Source: CAVWDU01 sp963753815 (GTDB lineage: Bacteria; Pseudomonadota; Gammaproteobacteria; Pseudomonadales; Halieaceae). Taken from it: DNA of 64,000 nt. The position numbers were made by a program, and so were the translations under genes. The stretch spans positions 186,001 to 250,000 of the forward strand of contig CAVWDU010000003.1 of NCBI GenBank assembly GCA_963753815.1, in the 5' to 3' direction. A model generated the notes under the pieces. It was not told the origin of the DNA. It did not search any database and saw only the letters and a list, made by a program, of their open reading frames with translations. Within the stretch, counting starts at the first letter, position 1. The number at the start of each line of letters is the position of its first letter. Below are positions 53,477 through 62,685 of this stretch, in pieces.

Positions 53477-53839
53477 GCTGACTCTGCTCCCTGTTGTGGC
53501 GGATGTCTTGCCAGACCCTCCATTTCACAATGGATGGATGGGTGCGGCTGTAACGGCGCTCGCATTCCCGTATCCGGCGCAGTTTGTCATCGACATTCTG
53601 CTGCGTTACCCGCAATGCCCGACCGCGAGGCCGGATGACGAACGTTAAGCCATCACGGCTGTCCAACCGTATACAATGGGACATCCACACGATGACGATC
53701 GCCGTGAGCGCATTGCTGTTACGCAAAGGCGCCCTGGCAGGCTGTTCACACAATCCGTTCAGATGATGGAAGCAAGCGCGACAATGCATATGATAGCGCC
53801 GTGCGGCACCACTGTCCCACCAAACGGGGACGGGCGACG
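53477..53839. other. Intergenic region between the SDR and protease genes
   Basis: About 363 bases with no supported gene. A 60-codon plus-strand frame at 53584-53766 lacks a ribosome site and any domain. Promoters of the two divergent genes must lie here. I see no strong dyad. Confidence 0.4.
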
Positions 53840-54370
53840 ATGAGCGAGCCCGAGGGCGCCGGCGAGCAACGGCGTATGGGACTGGTCATGCAGGCACTGG
53901 CGTGGCTGGTGCTGCTCGCGTTCGGTGTGTTCTACTTCTCGGGCGTCGTAGAACGCCAGGGCAACCCGAACACCGCGGTCCAGACACGCTACGGCGAGGA
54001 GGGTGCGCGCGAGGTGACGCTGAAACGCAATCGCTACGGCCACTATGTCACCAGCGGCCTGATCAACGGCCAGCCGGTAACCTTCCTGCTCGACACCGGC
54101 GCCACCGGGGTCGCCATCCCGGGCGACATCGCCAGGCGACTGGGCCTGCGCCGCGGGCGGGCCTTCCGCACGCAAACAGCCAATGGTATTTCCACCGGCT
54201 ACGCCACCTCGCTCGACCGGGTCAGCGTGGGGGGTATCGAGCTGGCAGACGTGCCGGCTGGAATCGCCCCCGGGCTGGGGACGGAACAGGTACTGCTCGG
54301 CATGAGCTTTCTCAAGCACATCGAGTTTACCCAGCGGGGCAATACCCTGGTTCTGCGGCAATACCTGTAA
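53840..54370 (+). CDS. Membrane-anchored retropepsin-like aspartic protease
   Basis: The protein has 176 residues from the ATG at 53840. One membrane helix lies at about residues 15-37 (VMQALAWLVLLAFGVFYFSG), followed by a single aspartic protease lobe. FLLDTGATGVAIP carries the catalytic Asp, GISTGYATSLDRVSVGGIEL follows, and VLLGMSFLKHIEF is the closing hydrophobic-Gly motif. It matches the TIGR02281-type clan AA proteases of proteobacteria. These would work as dimers facing the periplasm. Targets are unknown. Confidence 0.86.
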   Translation: MSEPEGAGEQRRMGLVMQALAWLVLLAFGVFYFSGVVERQGNPNTAVQTRYGEEGAREVTLKRNRYGHYVTSGLINGQPVTFLLDTGATGVAIPGDIARRLGLRRGRAFRTQTANGISTGYATSLDRVSVGGIELADVPAGIAPGLGTEQVLLGMSFLKHIEFTQRGNTLVLRQYL

Positions 54371-54432
54371 CCCGGCGCCGCGCTGCGACCTTCGCCAGTG
54401 CTGAGCTGGTCCTGACAGCCTGTCGGAATATT

Positions 54433-54472
54433 GGGCACCTCTGAACAATGGCAATCGCGTTCAGAGGTGCCC
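54433..54472. repeat. Dispersed palindromic repeat, copy C (perfect hairpin)
   Basis: GGGCACCTCTGAAC (54433-54446) and GTTCAGAGGTGCCC (54459-54472) are perfectly complementary across a 12-base loop. It lies exactly between two convergent genes and may also act as a bidirectional terminator, although no U-run follows. This is the most complete of the four copies. Confidence 0.8.
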
Positions 54473-54496
54473 TTGGCGTTCCTGCTGCGAACCGGG

Positions 54497-55468
54497 CTAG
54501 CCGGCCGCCGTCAGCCGCGCCTGGACCTCGGGCGTCAGCAGCGGCACCACCTCAATCGCTTTCAGGTTTTCCTGCAGCTGCTCGAGCTGTGACGCCCCCA
54601 GGATCACCGACGAAACATTGGGGTTCAACAGGCACCAGGCGATGGCGAGCTGCGACAGGCTGGTGTCCAGGGCTTCGGCGATCGGCACCAGCCTGGCCAC
54701 CCGGGCCTGCCGTTCCTGCCCACGTTCAGAATCGACCATTCGTTCCCGCAGCCATTCGTAGCCGTCGAGGGTGGCGCGAGATCCCTCCGGGACACCGTTG
54801 AGGTACTTGCCGCTCAATACGCCCGATGCCAGCGGTGACCAGGTGGTGGCGCCGAGTCCATACTGTTCGAAAAGCGAAGAATACTCCACCTCGAACCGCT
54901 GCCGGTCGAGCAGGTTGTACTGGGGTTGTTCCATACTCGGCGGCGTCAGGTGGTTGTCGACGGCAAACTCAAAGGCCTGGGTGATCTCCCCCGCACTCCA
55001 CTCCGACGTGCCCCAGTACAACACCTTCCCCTGGGTTACCAGGTTGTGCATCGCCCAGACCGTTTCATCGATGGGTGTGTCCGGGTCCGGTCGGTGACAG
55101 AAAAACAGGTCCAGGTAATCCACCTGAAGGCGCTTCAGGGCCTGGTGGCAGGCTTCGGTAACGTGTTTGCGGCTCAATCCCATCTGGGTCGGCAAAGGGT
55201 CCGCGGTCGCACCGAAGTAAACCTTGGAGGAGACACAGTAGCTGTCTCTCGGCCGATCCAGTGCCTTGAGCGCGGCGCCCATGACGATCTCGGACTGACC
55301 CGCCTCATAGCCTTCGGCATTGTCGAAAAAATTCACCCCGGCATCGAGGCAAGTGCCGAACATCCGCTGCGCCAGCTGCCAGTCGACCTGCTTGTTGAAG
55401 GTCACCCAGGAGCCAAAGGACAGCTCGGACAGTTTCAGCCCGCATTTCCCCAGTCGTCTGTATTCCAT
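54497..55468 (-). CDS. Aldo/keto reductase (Kv-beta/YghZ-like)
   Basis: The protein has 323 residues from the ATG at 55468; the frame continues upstream without homology. It opens MEYRRLGKCGLKLSELSFGS, typical of the family. The tetrad is visible as NFFDNAEGYEAGQSE (Asp, Tyr), VSSKVYFG (Lys) and DLFFCHRPD (His). NPNVSSVILGASQLEQLQEN near the C-terminus binds the NADPH phosphate. It reduces carbonyls with NADPH; the substrate is unknown. It converges with the protease gene through the hairpin at 54433. Confidence 0.9.
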   Translation of the reverse strand: MEYRRLGKCGLKLSELSFGSWVTFNKQVDWQLAQRMFGTCLDAGVNFFDNAEGYEAGQSEIVMGAALKALDRPRDSYCVSSKVYFGATADPLPTQMGLSRKHVTEACHQALKRLQVDYLDLFFCHRPDPDTPIDETVWAMHNLVTQGKVLYWGTSEWSAGEITQAFEFAVDNHLTPPSMEQPQYNLLDRQRFEVEYSSLFEQYGLGATTWSPLASGVLSGKYLNGVPEGSRATLDGYEWLRERMVDSERGQERQARVARLVPIAEALDTSLSQLAIAWCLLNPNVSSVILGASQLEQLQENLKAIEVVPLLTPEVQARLTAAG

Positions 55469-55723
55469 ATCGCGGTCTACCTCGCTGCAATCATTGATCG
55501 GTACCCTATCGCGGCTCGCAGTCTGCCAGATCTGGCGAATCCTGCCAGGGGCCCCTGCGTCCGTCAGGCTGCCAGCCTGCGCGGCGCCCACCCGGTTCAC
55601 CCATTCAGCCACGGGAGGCAGGCGCGCTATCGCGCTGCACGCCAGATCATGACGGAGGCCCGGGAGCCGGCTTGCTACACTATACTGGCTGAGCGGCCCA
55701 ATAACGAAAATCCGGAGTTCCCC

Positions 55724-56227
55724 ATGCCTATTCGCTACCTGAAACTCTTGTTCGTACTGCTGTTGTCGGCCATGGCACTGATCTACGTGCTGCAGAATTT
55801 TGCCAACCTGGACCAGGCCCATGCCTCGGTGGCGTATGTCATGTCGGGGGCCGGTCACGAGGCCTACCCGTCATCATTCGGCCCCAAGCCGGAGAGCGCG
55901 ACGCTGGCGTGGCTCGCGGTGGGGTCGATCTGCCTGCTGGAGTTGGCCTGCGGCCTGGTGCTGGCCAAGGGGGCCTGGGACATCTGGCGGGCGAGGTCGG
56001 CGGATGCGTATACCTTCCAGGCTGCGCTGAAGTGGGCGCAGATCGGCTGCGGCCTGGGCATCGCGGTGTGGTTCGGCCTGTTCGGCGTGGTCGGTGGCGC
56101 GTTCTTCCAGATGTGGCAAACAGCGGTGGGCACCGGCTCCATGAACGGCGCCTTCCAATACACTGTCTACTTTGTCGCCGCGCTAATCTTTCTCAACCAG
56201 CCTGAGGCCACAGACCCGACGCACTGA
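55724..56227 (+). CDS. DUF2165 small integral membrane protein
   Basis: The protein has 167 residues with four membrane helices. The ATG at 55724 follows CCGGAG. The pattern IRYLKLLFVLLLSAMALIYV, then NLDQAHASVAYVMSG and AWLAVGSICLLELACGLVLA matches DUF2165. AKGAWDIWRARSADAYTFQA is the conserved cytoplasmic loop. Function unknown. It starts divergently from the aldo/keto reductase. Confidence 0.84.
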   Translation: MPIRYLKLLFVLLLSAMALIYVLQNFANLDQAHASVAYVMSGAGHEAYPSSFGPKPESATLAWLAVGSICLLELACGLVLAKGAWDIWRARSADAYTFQAALKWAQIGCGLGIAVWFGLFGVVGGAFFQMWQTAVGTGSMNGAFQYTVYFVAALIFLNQPEATDPTH

Positions 56228-56681
56228 GCCACCCGCCAGCCCCGGGCTGCCAGCGCAGCCCTGTTGGTGGCCACACGAGGACGCTATACACCGCAACCAT
56301 GGGTCGCCTACCCCATTACCGCCCAGGCCCGGGGTATCCGGGGTACCGGGTGGGACGCATTATCGGCCCTCGAGGGCTATCTACGGGGCTACCCCGGTAC
56401 GCGCCCCCTCGGTATCGAGGGGGCCATGGGTGCCCCACGGGTGTTGAGGGCGAGCCGGTATCCTCCACTTCCCCGACGGCGACGCGGGCGTGGCGCGGGC
56501 ACTGGTGCGCTCATTGATTCCCGCGTCGGCGGACCAGCCGGTGGTAGTGCACGGAGCCTCCTCGCTAACTCCGACGCCAGCGCCTACGCTTGTGTCGACG
56601 GCGCCATCGACGCCGCAGACCGTGCCGTGACAGAACAGCTCGGGCACCGGGGATAGGTCGGGGCGGCAGTAAAGGCGGGTT
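56228..56681. other. GC-rich non-coding stretch with a strong hairpin
   Basis: About 454 bases. A 130-codon plus-strand frame at 56264-56656 has low-complexity composition (Gly, Arg, Ala) and no domain, so I do not call it. The stretch contains several short GGTAC/CCGGGGTA motifs around 56330-56400 and a strong hairpin at 56403-56424. Confidence 0.45.
56403..56424. terminator. Strong 9-bp hairpin with 4-base loop, possible terminator
   Basis: GCCCCCTCG and CGAGGGGGC pair perfectly around GTAT. It lies 176 bp after DUF2165 and between convergent genes. There is no following T-run, so intrinsic termination is uncertain; it could be an RNA-stabilising structure. Confidence 0.45.
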
Positions 56682-59153
56682 CTATCGGTCGAGTGCCAGG
56701 CTCAGCAGTAAATCGGCGATACCGGGAAGCGCAGCCGTCGGATCCATCACATTGAACTCCACCGAGTAAACCTGGCCATCATCCGTGCGCACGTAACCGG
56801 TGTAAACACCGCTGATCACGCTATAGCCTACTTCGCTGACACCGGGCACCTGGCGAACACCACCCTCGACATCTTTCCTCACCTGCTCGAGGGTGTCTCG
56901 CGCAGGCAGGTTGTCGACAATCTCACGTCCGCGGATCACCAGGTCACTGGCTGCGGGGATGCGGTGCATGTTGTCCGCCGCGAACAGGATCTGTTGTGCC
57001 TGCGAGGCGCTGAGCACGGTGCGGTTGACCCGGTAACTGAATGTGCGCGTGAAGATACCTTTCACACCCACGGTGTAACTGAACGTCCTGTCGAACACCC
57101 GGTAGCGATAGGCTGTGCGCAGTGCGTCCTCCAGCGCGCTGCGCAGAGCCTCGTCATCGTCCTCGAGGGCGCGGCGCTTCAGTTCATTCATAATGCGGAT
57201 ATAGGGTGCCACCTCATCCCGGGCTTTATCGCGAGCGGTACTCGCCGCTTTCGCAGCTACGCTGTTGCGAACGCTACCGGGGATCAGGCAGGCTCCGAGA
57301 GCACACCGGTTGTACTTCTCGATTTCTGTCCTGGCGCGCGAATTGACGGCGGAGTAAACCCCGTCCGGCACGCTGTTGAGGGTTCGGATAACCTGGTCGG
57401 CAATACCCGGCAAAGCGCTGCGCAAGCCGCGGAGACTGACTTCGAACTCGAGGTTCTCGATCGCCTCCTCGAGCTGTTTGACGGCGGATTCCACCTCGGT
57501 CTCGGCGCGCTCAAAGGCGCCCCGGAGCGCGCTTTCCATCCTGCTTGAGTAGGCGGCCTCGATATCCACCACCGCGTGGGTCTCGCCACTGAAAAAGGCC
57601 ATGGAAACAGGGATATCCACCTTGTCCGCCACACGCCCCTCGAATGTCATGCCAGTCGGTTCGAGGTGTATGCGACCGTTGAGTTCAGCGGACGGCACAA
57701 AAGAGCGATACTCTCCTTCGAGGTTTGCCTGCAGGTCACCCGTGCTGTCCGCGGTCAGGTCCATGGCAATACGGCCCTCGGCGGCGACAGGTACCCAATC
57801 GGGCATCCAGTCAAGGTCCGGGTCCAGGTCTGCGGCCAGGGTCATCGCCTGTCGCTTGCGACTCACCTCGAAAGTAGCGCTGGATTCCGCAAGGTCGAAG
57901 GCGAACAGGTCGAAGCCCACGACGCTGAAAGCGAAATCTACCGCACCGTTGAAACCTGCCCGGTAGTTCACCTTGGAGTTGAACGGGTCGCTGAGATCGA
58001 CGTCGGAAAACTTCGGGTCGCGAACGACCTGTGTACCACTGAGATTGAAAAAGTCGAACACCTTGATACCCACGCCCAGACTGATGGTCCTGTAGGAATG
58101 GCCGTCGAAACGGTCGAGCCGGTCATTCGCTATCCAGGGCTCGTAGGGCAGCAGGCCCTTGTCTGACTCGGCTTCGCCAAACGCGCCGACGAGGGGCGTT
58201 TCCCCGTATCGATACAACATCGCATCAATGGGATCGAGGATCATGATGATCTTGCCGGCTGCCGGCGTTCCCAGGGTCAACGTCTCGGATGGGTTCGACT
58301 TGTCGCGGCTGGAAATCTCCAGCTCGACCCCGGCGTCGATACGGAAAACAAAGTACTGGCGCTCATCCTTGAGCGTGATTTCGTATCCGCCATCCGCATT
58401 GATTTCGGCTCCGGTGTACAACGCGATCTCGGCACGCACATCCGCCGGCAACGCCACGTGATCAGTCAGCTCCCGCGGTAACAGACCTTCGCCCGTCATC
58501 GAGAGGAGCTCGCCGCGCCGGTTGAAAGCCACTTCCAGCTCCGCGTCGGTAAACGCGCGCTCCAGCTTGTCGCCCAGGGTAACAGCGAGGCTGCCAATCA
58601 CTTCGAACCCGTCTTCCGTGGGAAAAACCTGGCCCGCGGGGCGCAGGTCGGCTTCAGTCAGGCGGGGCACCGCCTCGAACATCGGCTGCAGGTGGAATAT
58701 GGTGTCGGACTCGAGCACGGCCATCAATTTGGGGTTGCCATTGAAGTTGGTCGTTGCCAGCGGACAGTCACCCGTCCGCTTCCCGCAGAGGCCGCGCGGC
58801 ACCTTTGCCCAGCTCTTGAAGACGTAGCCGTCGTCGGGCCTGGCCATGAAAGTTTCATCAAAGTACTGGTCGACGACGTCGATCTCGCAGGTATCGCCAG
58901 CGGCGCAGATGATGTTGCCCGAACGTGTCACCACGGTGCCGCCCTCCGGGACCGTGATCCGGACCTTACAGGCGGAGAGTAATACGATCAGGCCGAGCGC
59001 GGTGATGGCGGTGAGAATCTTTCCGGCCGCCGCGGCGGCGATGCGGCCCGGGCCCGTGACTGCAGCCGTTTTGGTTGTTCGGGGAGACGTCCCCTTGCTA
59101 CTTCGACAGCTGATTGAGTGGTTGGCGCTATCGACTTTCCTTGCGTACTGCAT
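56682..59153 (-). CDS. Large lipoprotein with InlB-like repeat region
   Basis: The protein has 823 residues from the ATG at 59153, which AAGGAG precedes. A long basic N-terminus leads to a lipobox, IVLLSAC (Cys62). Residues about 65-150 resemble a divergent InlB B-repeat: GYVFKSWAKVPRGLCGKRTG, then TNFNGNPKLMAVL with DTIFHLQPMFE. The middle is beta-rich, and residues about 590-760 are helical (FERAETEVESAVKQLEEAIE). The C-terminus has GVRQVPGVSEVGYSVISGVY. I recognise no enzyme motif. It is probably a surface or periplasmic structural lipoprotein. Confidence 0.72.
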   Translation of the reverse strand: MQYARKVDSANHSISCRSSKGTSPRTTKTAAVTGPGRIAAAAAGKILTAITALGLIVLLSACKVRITVPEGGTVVTRSGNIICAAGDTCEIDVVDQYFDETFMARPDDGYVFKSWAKVPRGLCGKRTGDCPLATTNFNGNPKLMAVLESDTIFHLQPMFEAVPRLTEADLRPAGQVFPTEDGFEVIGSLAVTLGDKLERAFTDAELEVAFNRRGELLSMTGEGLLPRELTDHVALPADVRAEIALYTGAEINADGGYEITLKDERQYFVFRIDAGVELEISSRDKSNPSETLTLGTPAAGKIIMILDPIDAMLYRYGETPLVGAFGEAESDKGLLPYEPWIANDRLDRFDGHSYRTISLGVGIKVFDFFNLSGTQVVRDPKFSDVDLSDPFNSKVNYRAGFNGAVDFAFSVVGFDLFAFDLAESSATFEVSRKRQAMTLAADLDPDLDWMPDWVPVAAEGRIAMDLTADSTGDLQANLEGEYRSFVPSAELNGRIHLEPTGMTFEGRVADKVDIPVSMAFFSGETHAVVDIEAAYSSRMESALRGAFERAETEVESAVKQLEEAIENLEFEVSLRGLRSALPGIADQVIRTLNSVPDGVYSAVNSRARTEIEKYNRCALGACLIPGSVRNSVAAKAASTARDKARDEVAPYIRIMNELKRRALEDDDEALRSALEDALRTAYRYRVFDRTFSYTVGVKGIFTRTFSYRVNRTVLSASQAQQILFAADNMHRIPAASDLVIRGREIVDNLPARDTLEQVRKDVEGGVRQVPGVSEVGYSVISGVYTGYVRTDDGQVYSVEFNVMDPTAALPGIADLLLSLALDR

Positions 59154-59682
59154 TGCGTGAACTCCTTTCATATCGTGTGTCCGCAGCGCCGCGGCCTCCA
59201 TGGCCACTTCCCTACTGCGTGGAAACATCGTCACACGGCGGCCAGGTGCCCACAATAGATTCGGGGTTCTCCGAGGCTGAGTATTTAATCTACTCTGGCA
59301 CCATTTTATGCGATGCAGCGACCGTTACGGCGAGGGATCGTTGCGAGAACGTCCTTGTGAGCTGCGAGCGCGTGCGGTGACAGAAAGTTGCCTTTCACGC
59401 GTTCGCTACGCCGACAATCGACGCAGGTTCCGCGAGGGGAATGGTGCGTGGCGCCGGGTAAGCGCAGCAAACTGTCCAGGCTGGATCGAACGTCACCCGG
59501 AAGTCTGGATCCGGCAACGGGTGGCGGGCAGGAAAAAGTATTTTTCGTGACGGGCAATACAGGGCAGAATGAAGACAGTTGCCCGCGCTGGCGGATCAAC
59601 GAAGGCACCCCGGCGGCGTGCAACAGCCAGACGCCTGCCCTGACTGAGATTGCTGCAACCATTTCCTGCCTGGAGGCACACC
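59154..59682. other. Intergenic region between the lipoprotein and cupin genes
   Basis: About 529 bases between divergent genes with no supported coding sequence. The stretch at about 59278-59310 is AT-rich and may hold the lipoprotein promoter. The stretch at about 59527-59550 may hold the cupin promoter. Confidence 0.4.
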
Positions 59683-60156
59683 GTGAAAAAAAACATCCTG
59701 TTCGCCCTGATCAGCACGGCCGCGTTCGTCACCGCGACGGCTAACAACCCGGCCCTGTCCGCCGATGAAACCAACAAGGTCCCGCACCCGGCCAAGATGA
59801 GCAACGCGCAGATCGGGGGAGACATTTTCGAGCGCGAGGACATGATCCGCACCCGGCACGAGGACGGTCACACCACGCTGGACGTGACCAGCCTGCTCAG
59901 CAGCGACGGCAAGTTTGCGTCCGGTATGTACCGCTCCGGCAAGACGCGCAGCGAGATCAGCGAACCGTACGGGGTGGATGAGTTCATGTACTTTCTCGAG
60001 GGTGGCGTGACCCTCACCTCCGCCGACGGCACCGTCACCCGGATCGACGCGGGAGAGGCGGTGACCATCCCGAAGGAATGGACCGGCATCTGGGACACCG
60101 AGGGCTACACCAAGATCTGGGTTATCTATTCCGAAGACGGCTCGGCGCTGCAGTGA
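59683..60156 (+). CDS. Secreted cupin-domain protein
   Basis: The protein has 157 residues from GTG at 59683, with GGAGG seven bases before it. A signal peptide (NILFALISTAAFVTATA) precedes a cupin_3-type barrel. GVDEFMYFLEGGVTLTSADG carries the first metal-like motif with Glu, and AGEAVTIPKEWTGIWDTEGY the second. The first motif has Glu where cupins usually place two His residues, as in ureidoglycine aminohydrolase-like proteins. A binding or isomerase role in the periplasm is possible. It precedes a patatin gene by 151 bp. Confidence 0.8.
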   Translation: MKKNILFALISTAAFVTATANNPALSADETNKVPHPAKMSNAQIGGDIFEREDMIRTRHEDGHTTLDVTSLLSSDGKFASGMYRSGKTRSEISEPYGVDEFMYFLEGGVTLTSADGTVTRIDAGEAVTIPKEWTGIWDTEGYTKIWVIYSEDGSALQ

Positions 60157-60307
60157 CGCTCGGGAACTTCAACCTATCCCACCTTGCAGCGGGCCTCTGC
60201 CGTCGCGCAGACAGCCGATCGGGTGCGAGGCGTGGGGGAGCATCCGACGCGGGGGCTGACGCGCCCGACACCGATCTCCCTGCGCCGGGATAGCCGGGTC
60301 AACCGCC

Positions 60308-61210
60308 GTGGCTGACCATTTTGACAACGTCGTCTTCGCGGGCGGCGGCAGCCGCTGCTTCTGGCAACTGGGATTCTGGGACGGGGCCGTGCATGCCGGG
60401 CTGCGCCTGGACACGACCGTGCGCTACGCGGCCAGCACCAGTGCGGGCTGCGCGATCTGTACCGCCGCCATGCTGGACCGCGGGCCGGAGGCCCTGGACC
60501 TGTTCATGGAAATGACGGACCGCAACCCCGCCAATGTACATTGGCAGAACCTGCGCGCCCGCAACGGTTCCCCGCTGTTGCCGCACATGGCCATGTACCG
60601 GGAGGCACTGACCCGATTTCTGCAACCGGCCGACCTGGCCGCCCTGGCGGACCGGCAGTTGGAGTTCCTGATGGCCATACCACCGGTATACCTGCCGGGC
60701 GGCTTCGGCCCGCTGCTGGCATTCCCGCTCTACGGCCTCGAGAAACACCTTACGGGAGCCGTTCACCCAAGCTGGACGCGACGCCTTGGCTTTCAGCCGC
60801 TGGTGAAGGGCAATCGTGATGTGACGTCGGTAGACGAACTCATCGAAATCATCCTGGCCGCCTCCTGCGTGCCCCCGGTGTTACCCTCGCCGGGGTATCG
60901 GGGTCGGCGGGTGCTGGATGGTGGCCTGATCGACAATGTCCCGGTAGACCTCACCCAGGACAAGACCGGCAAGACCCTGGTGCTGCTGAGCAAACGCTAC
61001 CGCGACGCGCTGCCTCAGGTGCCCGGCCGGGTCTATGTGCAGCCCGGCCGCCCGATTGCAATCGACAAGTTCGACTACGCCAGCCCTGAAAAACTACTGC
61101 AGACGTATCGTCAGGGAGAGCAAGACGGGCAGGATTTTGTCAGCGGACTCGCGCACCAGCGGCAGACGCAAGCAAAGTCCGAAGAGGGGAGGCAGGCCGC
61201 CGCCCCCTGA
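60308..61210 (+). CDS. Patatin-like phospholipase
   Basis: The 300-residue protein starts with GTG at 60308. It shows the patatin order: an oxyanion-loop FAGGGSRCFWQLGFWDG at the N-terminus, the nucleophile Ser in ASTSAGCA (Ala replaces the first Gly of GxSxG) and the dyad Asp in LDGGLIDNVP near residue 205. It should hydrolyse acyl lipids in the cytoplasm or at the membrane, since no signal is visible. The C-terminus from about 275 is charged and probably disordered. Confidence 0.85.
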   Translation: MADHFDNVVFAGGGSRCFWQLGFWDGAVHAGLRLDTTVRYAASTSAGCAICTAAMLDRGPEALDLFMEMTDRNPANVHWQNLRARNGSPLLPHMAMYREALTRFLQPADLAALADRQLEFLMAIPPVYLPGGFGPLLAFPLYGLEKHLTGAVHPSWTRRLGFQPLVKGNRDVTSVDELIEIILAASCVPPVLPSPGYRGRRVLDGGLIDNVPVDLTQDKTGKTLVLLSKRYRDALPQVPGRVYVQPGRPIAIDKFDYASPEKLLQTYRQGEQDGQDFVSGLAHQRQTQAKSEEGRQAAAP

Positions 61211-61276
61211 TACTCGGTTGCCGCGATGCCCCGCCGCGGCTGCTCACCGCGGCAGGGTCTCAGCAGCTGAGGGCGC

Positions 61277-62529
61277 TCAGTCCGCCTGTTCCGTGGGCAC
61301 CGGCGGTCCTGCATCGAGGCTCTCCCAACCGGTGCGGCCGGGTCGCACGTTCAGCTTCAGCCAGTCCGCCACCGCCACGCCGGTCGCGCCGGGTTGGTAG
61401 GTGCGCCGGTTGGTGGCGAGGAACGTGTGGAACGAGCCGTCGTCGGTGAAGAAGCGGAAGTTCGGGATCGAGGACAGCGCCGAGTTGGTCTGTTCCAGTA
61501 TGCGGTACCATTCGAAGGGCGCCTCGGCCGGATTGACGCCACACAGGGCATAAAATCCGATCTGCACGCCGTCGAGGTTGCTGTTGAGGGTCGCAAAATT
61601 GGCCTTCGGCTGGTAGTTGGCCAGGGTGCTGTAGAGCATGGGCGTAAACGACTCGACGTCCTGCCCAATCTGCGCCAGCATGCTCTCGTCGAGGCCGGGC
61701 ACGAAATCCGGCAGCCCGTCCAGAATGCCCCAACTGGCACCTTCCGGGTCCTCGGCGTCGTAGATGACCTCCTCGTAGAAGCTCTCGGTCAGCGCGCCGA
61801 TAGAGGCATCCGCTACCAGGTGGTGACGGGCGTTGGGGGTCATCGCCGTGATGAAAGGAAAGCCCGCCGCGGCGCCATAGCCGCCGGCACTGGAGCCGGT
61901 AATGAGGACATTACCCACTTCTTCGAAGTCGATGCCGTACTCCGCTTCACCGTTTTCCTTCAGCCACTCCAGCACCGCGAGAAAGTTGTCGGTACCGCGG
62001 TGGCGTATGGTCCACTCCAGCCCTTCCGCCTCGTAGGTGGTGTCCCTGGCGCCGAAGTGAATGTCCGCCGTGCAATAGGGGATGAAGATCTTGGTGAAAT
62101 TCCGCACCGGGTTGGCCCGGTTACGGCGATCGAGGATACCACCAGTATCTGAAAGGGCCTGGGCGGTCTCGTCCAGTTCCTGGGTATAGGGCGCCTGGCC
62201 CGCCAGCGCCAGGCTGACACAGGTGAAGGCGTCCCAGCAGGCGCCCCCGCCGTCGAAGAAAAATACCAGCCGGGTCGGGTTGGCCCGCTGGACGAAAAAG
62301 TAAAAATCCGTGCTGGCGGCAACCGGGCCGTCTTCTGGGTCATGACAGGACCACCGGCGCAGGAGGGGTTGATCGTACGCGAACTACCATCGGGGAGCGT
62401 AGCCTCGATGGGCGCTTCCTCGATATCGTGCTTGAAGTAGCGATTGGGTCCCGTTGCCTGCGCTGCTGCTGCAGCGGTGACCAGAGTCACTACCAGTAAC
62501 AGCCTGCTCTTACGTATCCAACTGTGCAT
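61277..62529 (-). pseudogene. Secreted pectin-acetylesterase-like hydrolase, one frameshift
   Basis: Restored length is about 417 residues. The signal peptide (RLLLVVTLVTAAAAAQATG) starts at 62529. The first frame reads to PSCAGGPVMTQ. From about 62345 a second frame continues with DPEDGPVAASTDFYFFVQRA and LVFFFDGGGACWDAFTC. VLITGSSAGGYGAAAGFPF holds the nucleophile Ser, and FFTDDGSFHTFL supplies the likely Asp/His. The pattern fits the pectin acetylesterase/NOTUM-like family. One missing base explains the break; sequencing error is as likely as true inactivation. Confidence 0.8.
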
Positions 62530-62685
62530 AGGGTATCTCCGACGAATTAGCGTGTTGTAGGCGCGGATTGTTGTCACCGCGAGGTCGCATACTAGATGAG
62601 ATTGCCGGCATCGCCAAACAACGATGGCCGACCGTTTCAGGCCGCTGGCGTGCAAAGCGACGCAACTGCGCGGCAGGCCCGGGCG

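Noticed and set aside
56264..56656. 130-codon open frame on the plus strand
   Set aside because: Low-complexity Gly/Arg/Ala composition in a very GC-rich stretch, overlapping a hairpin and lacking any family motif.
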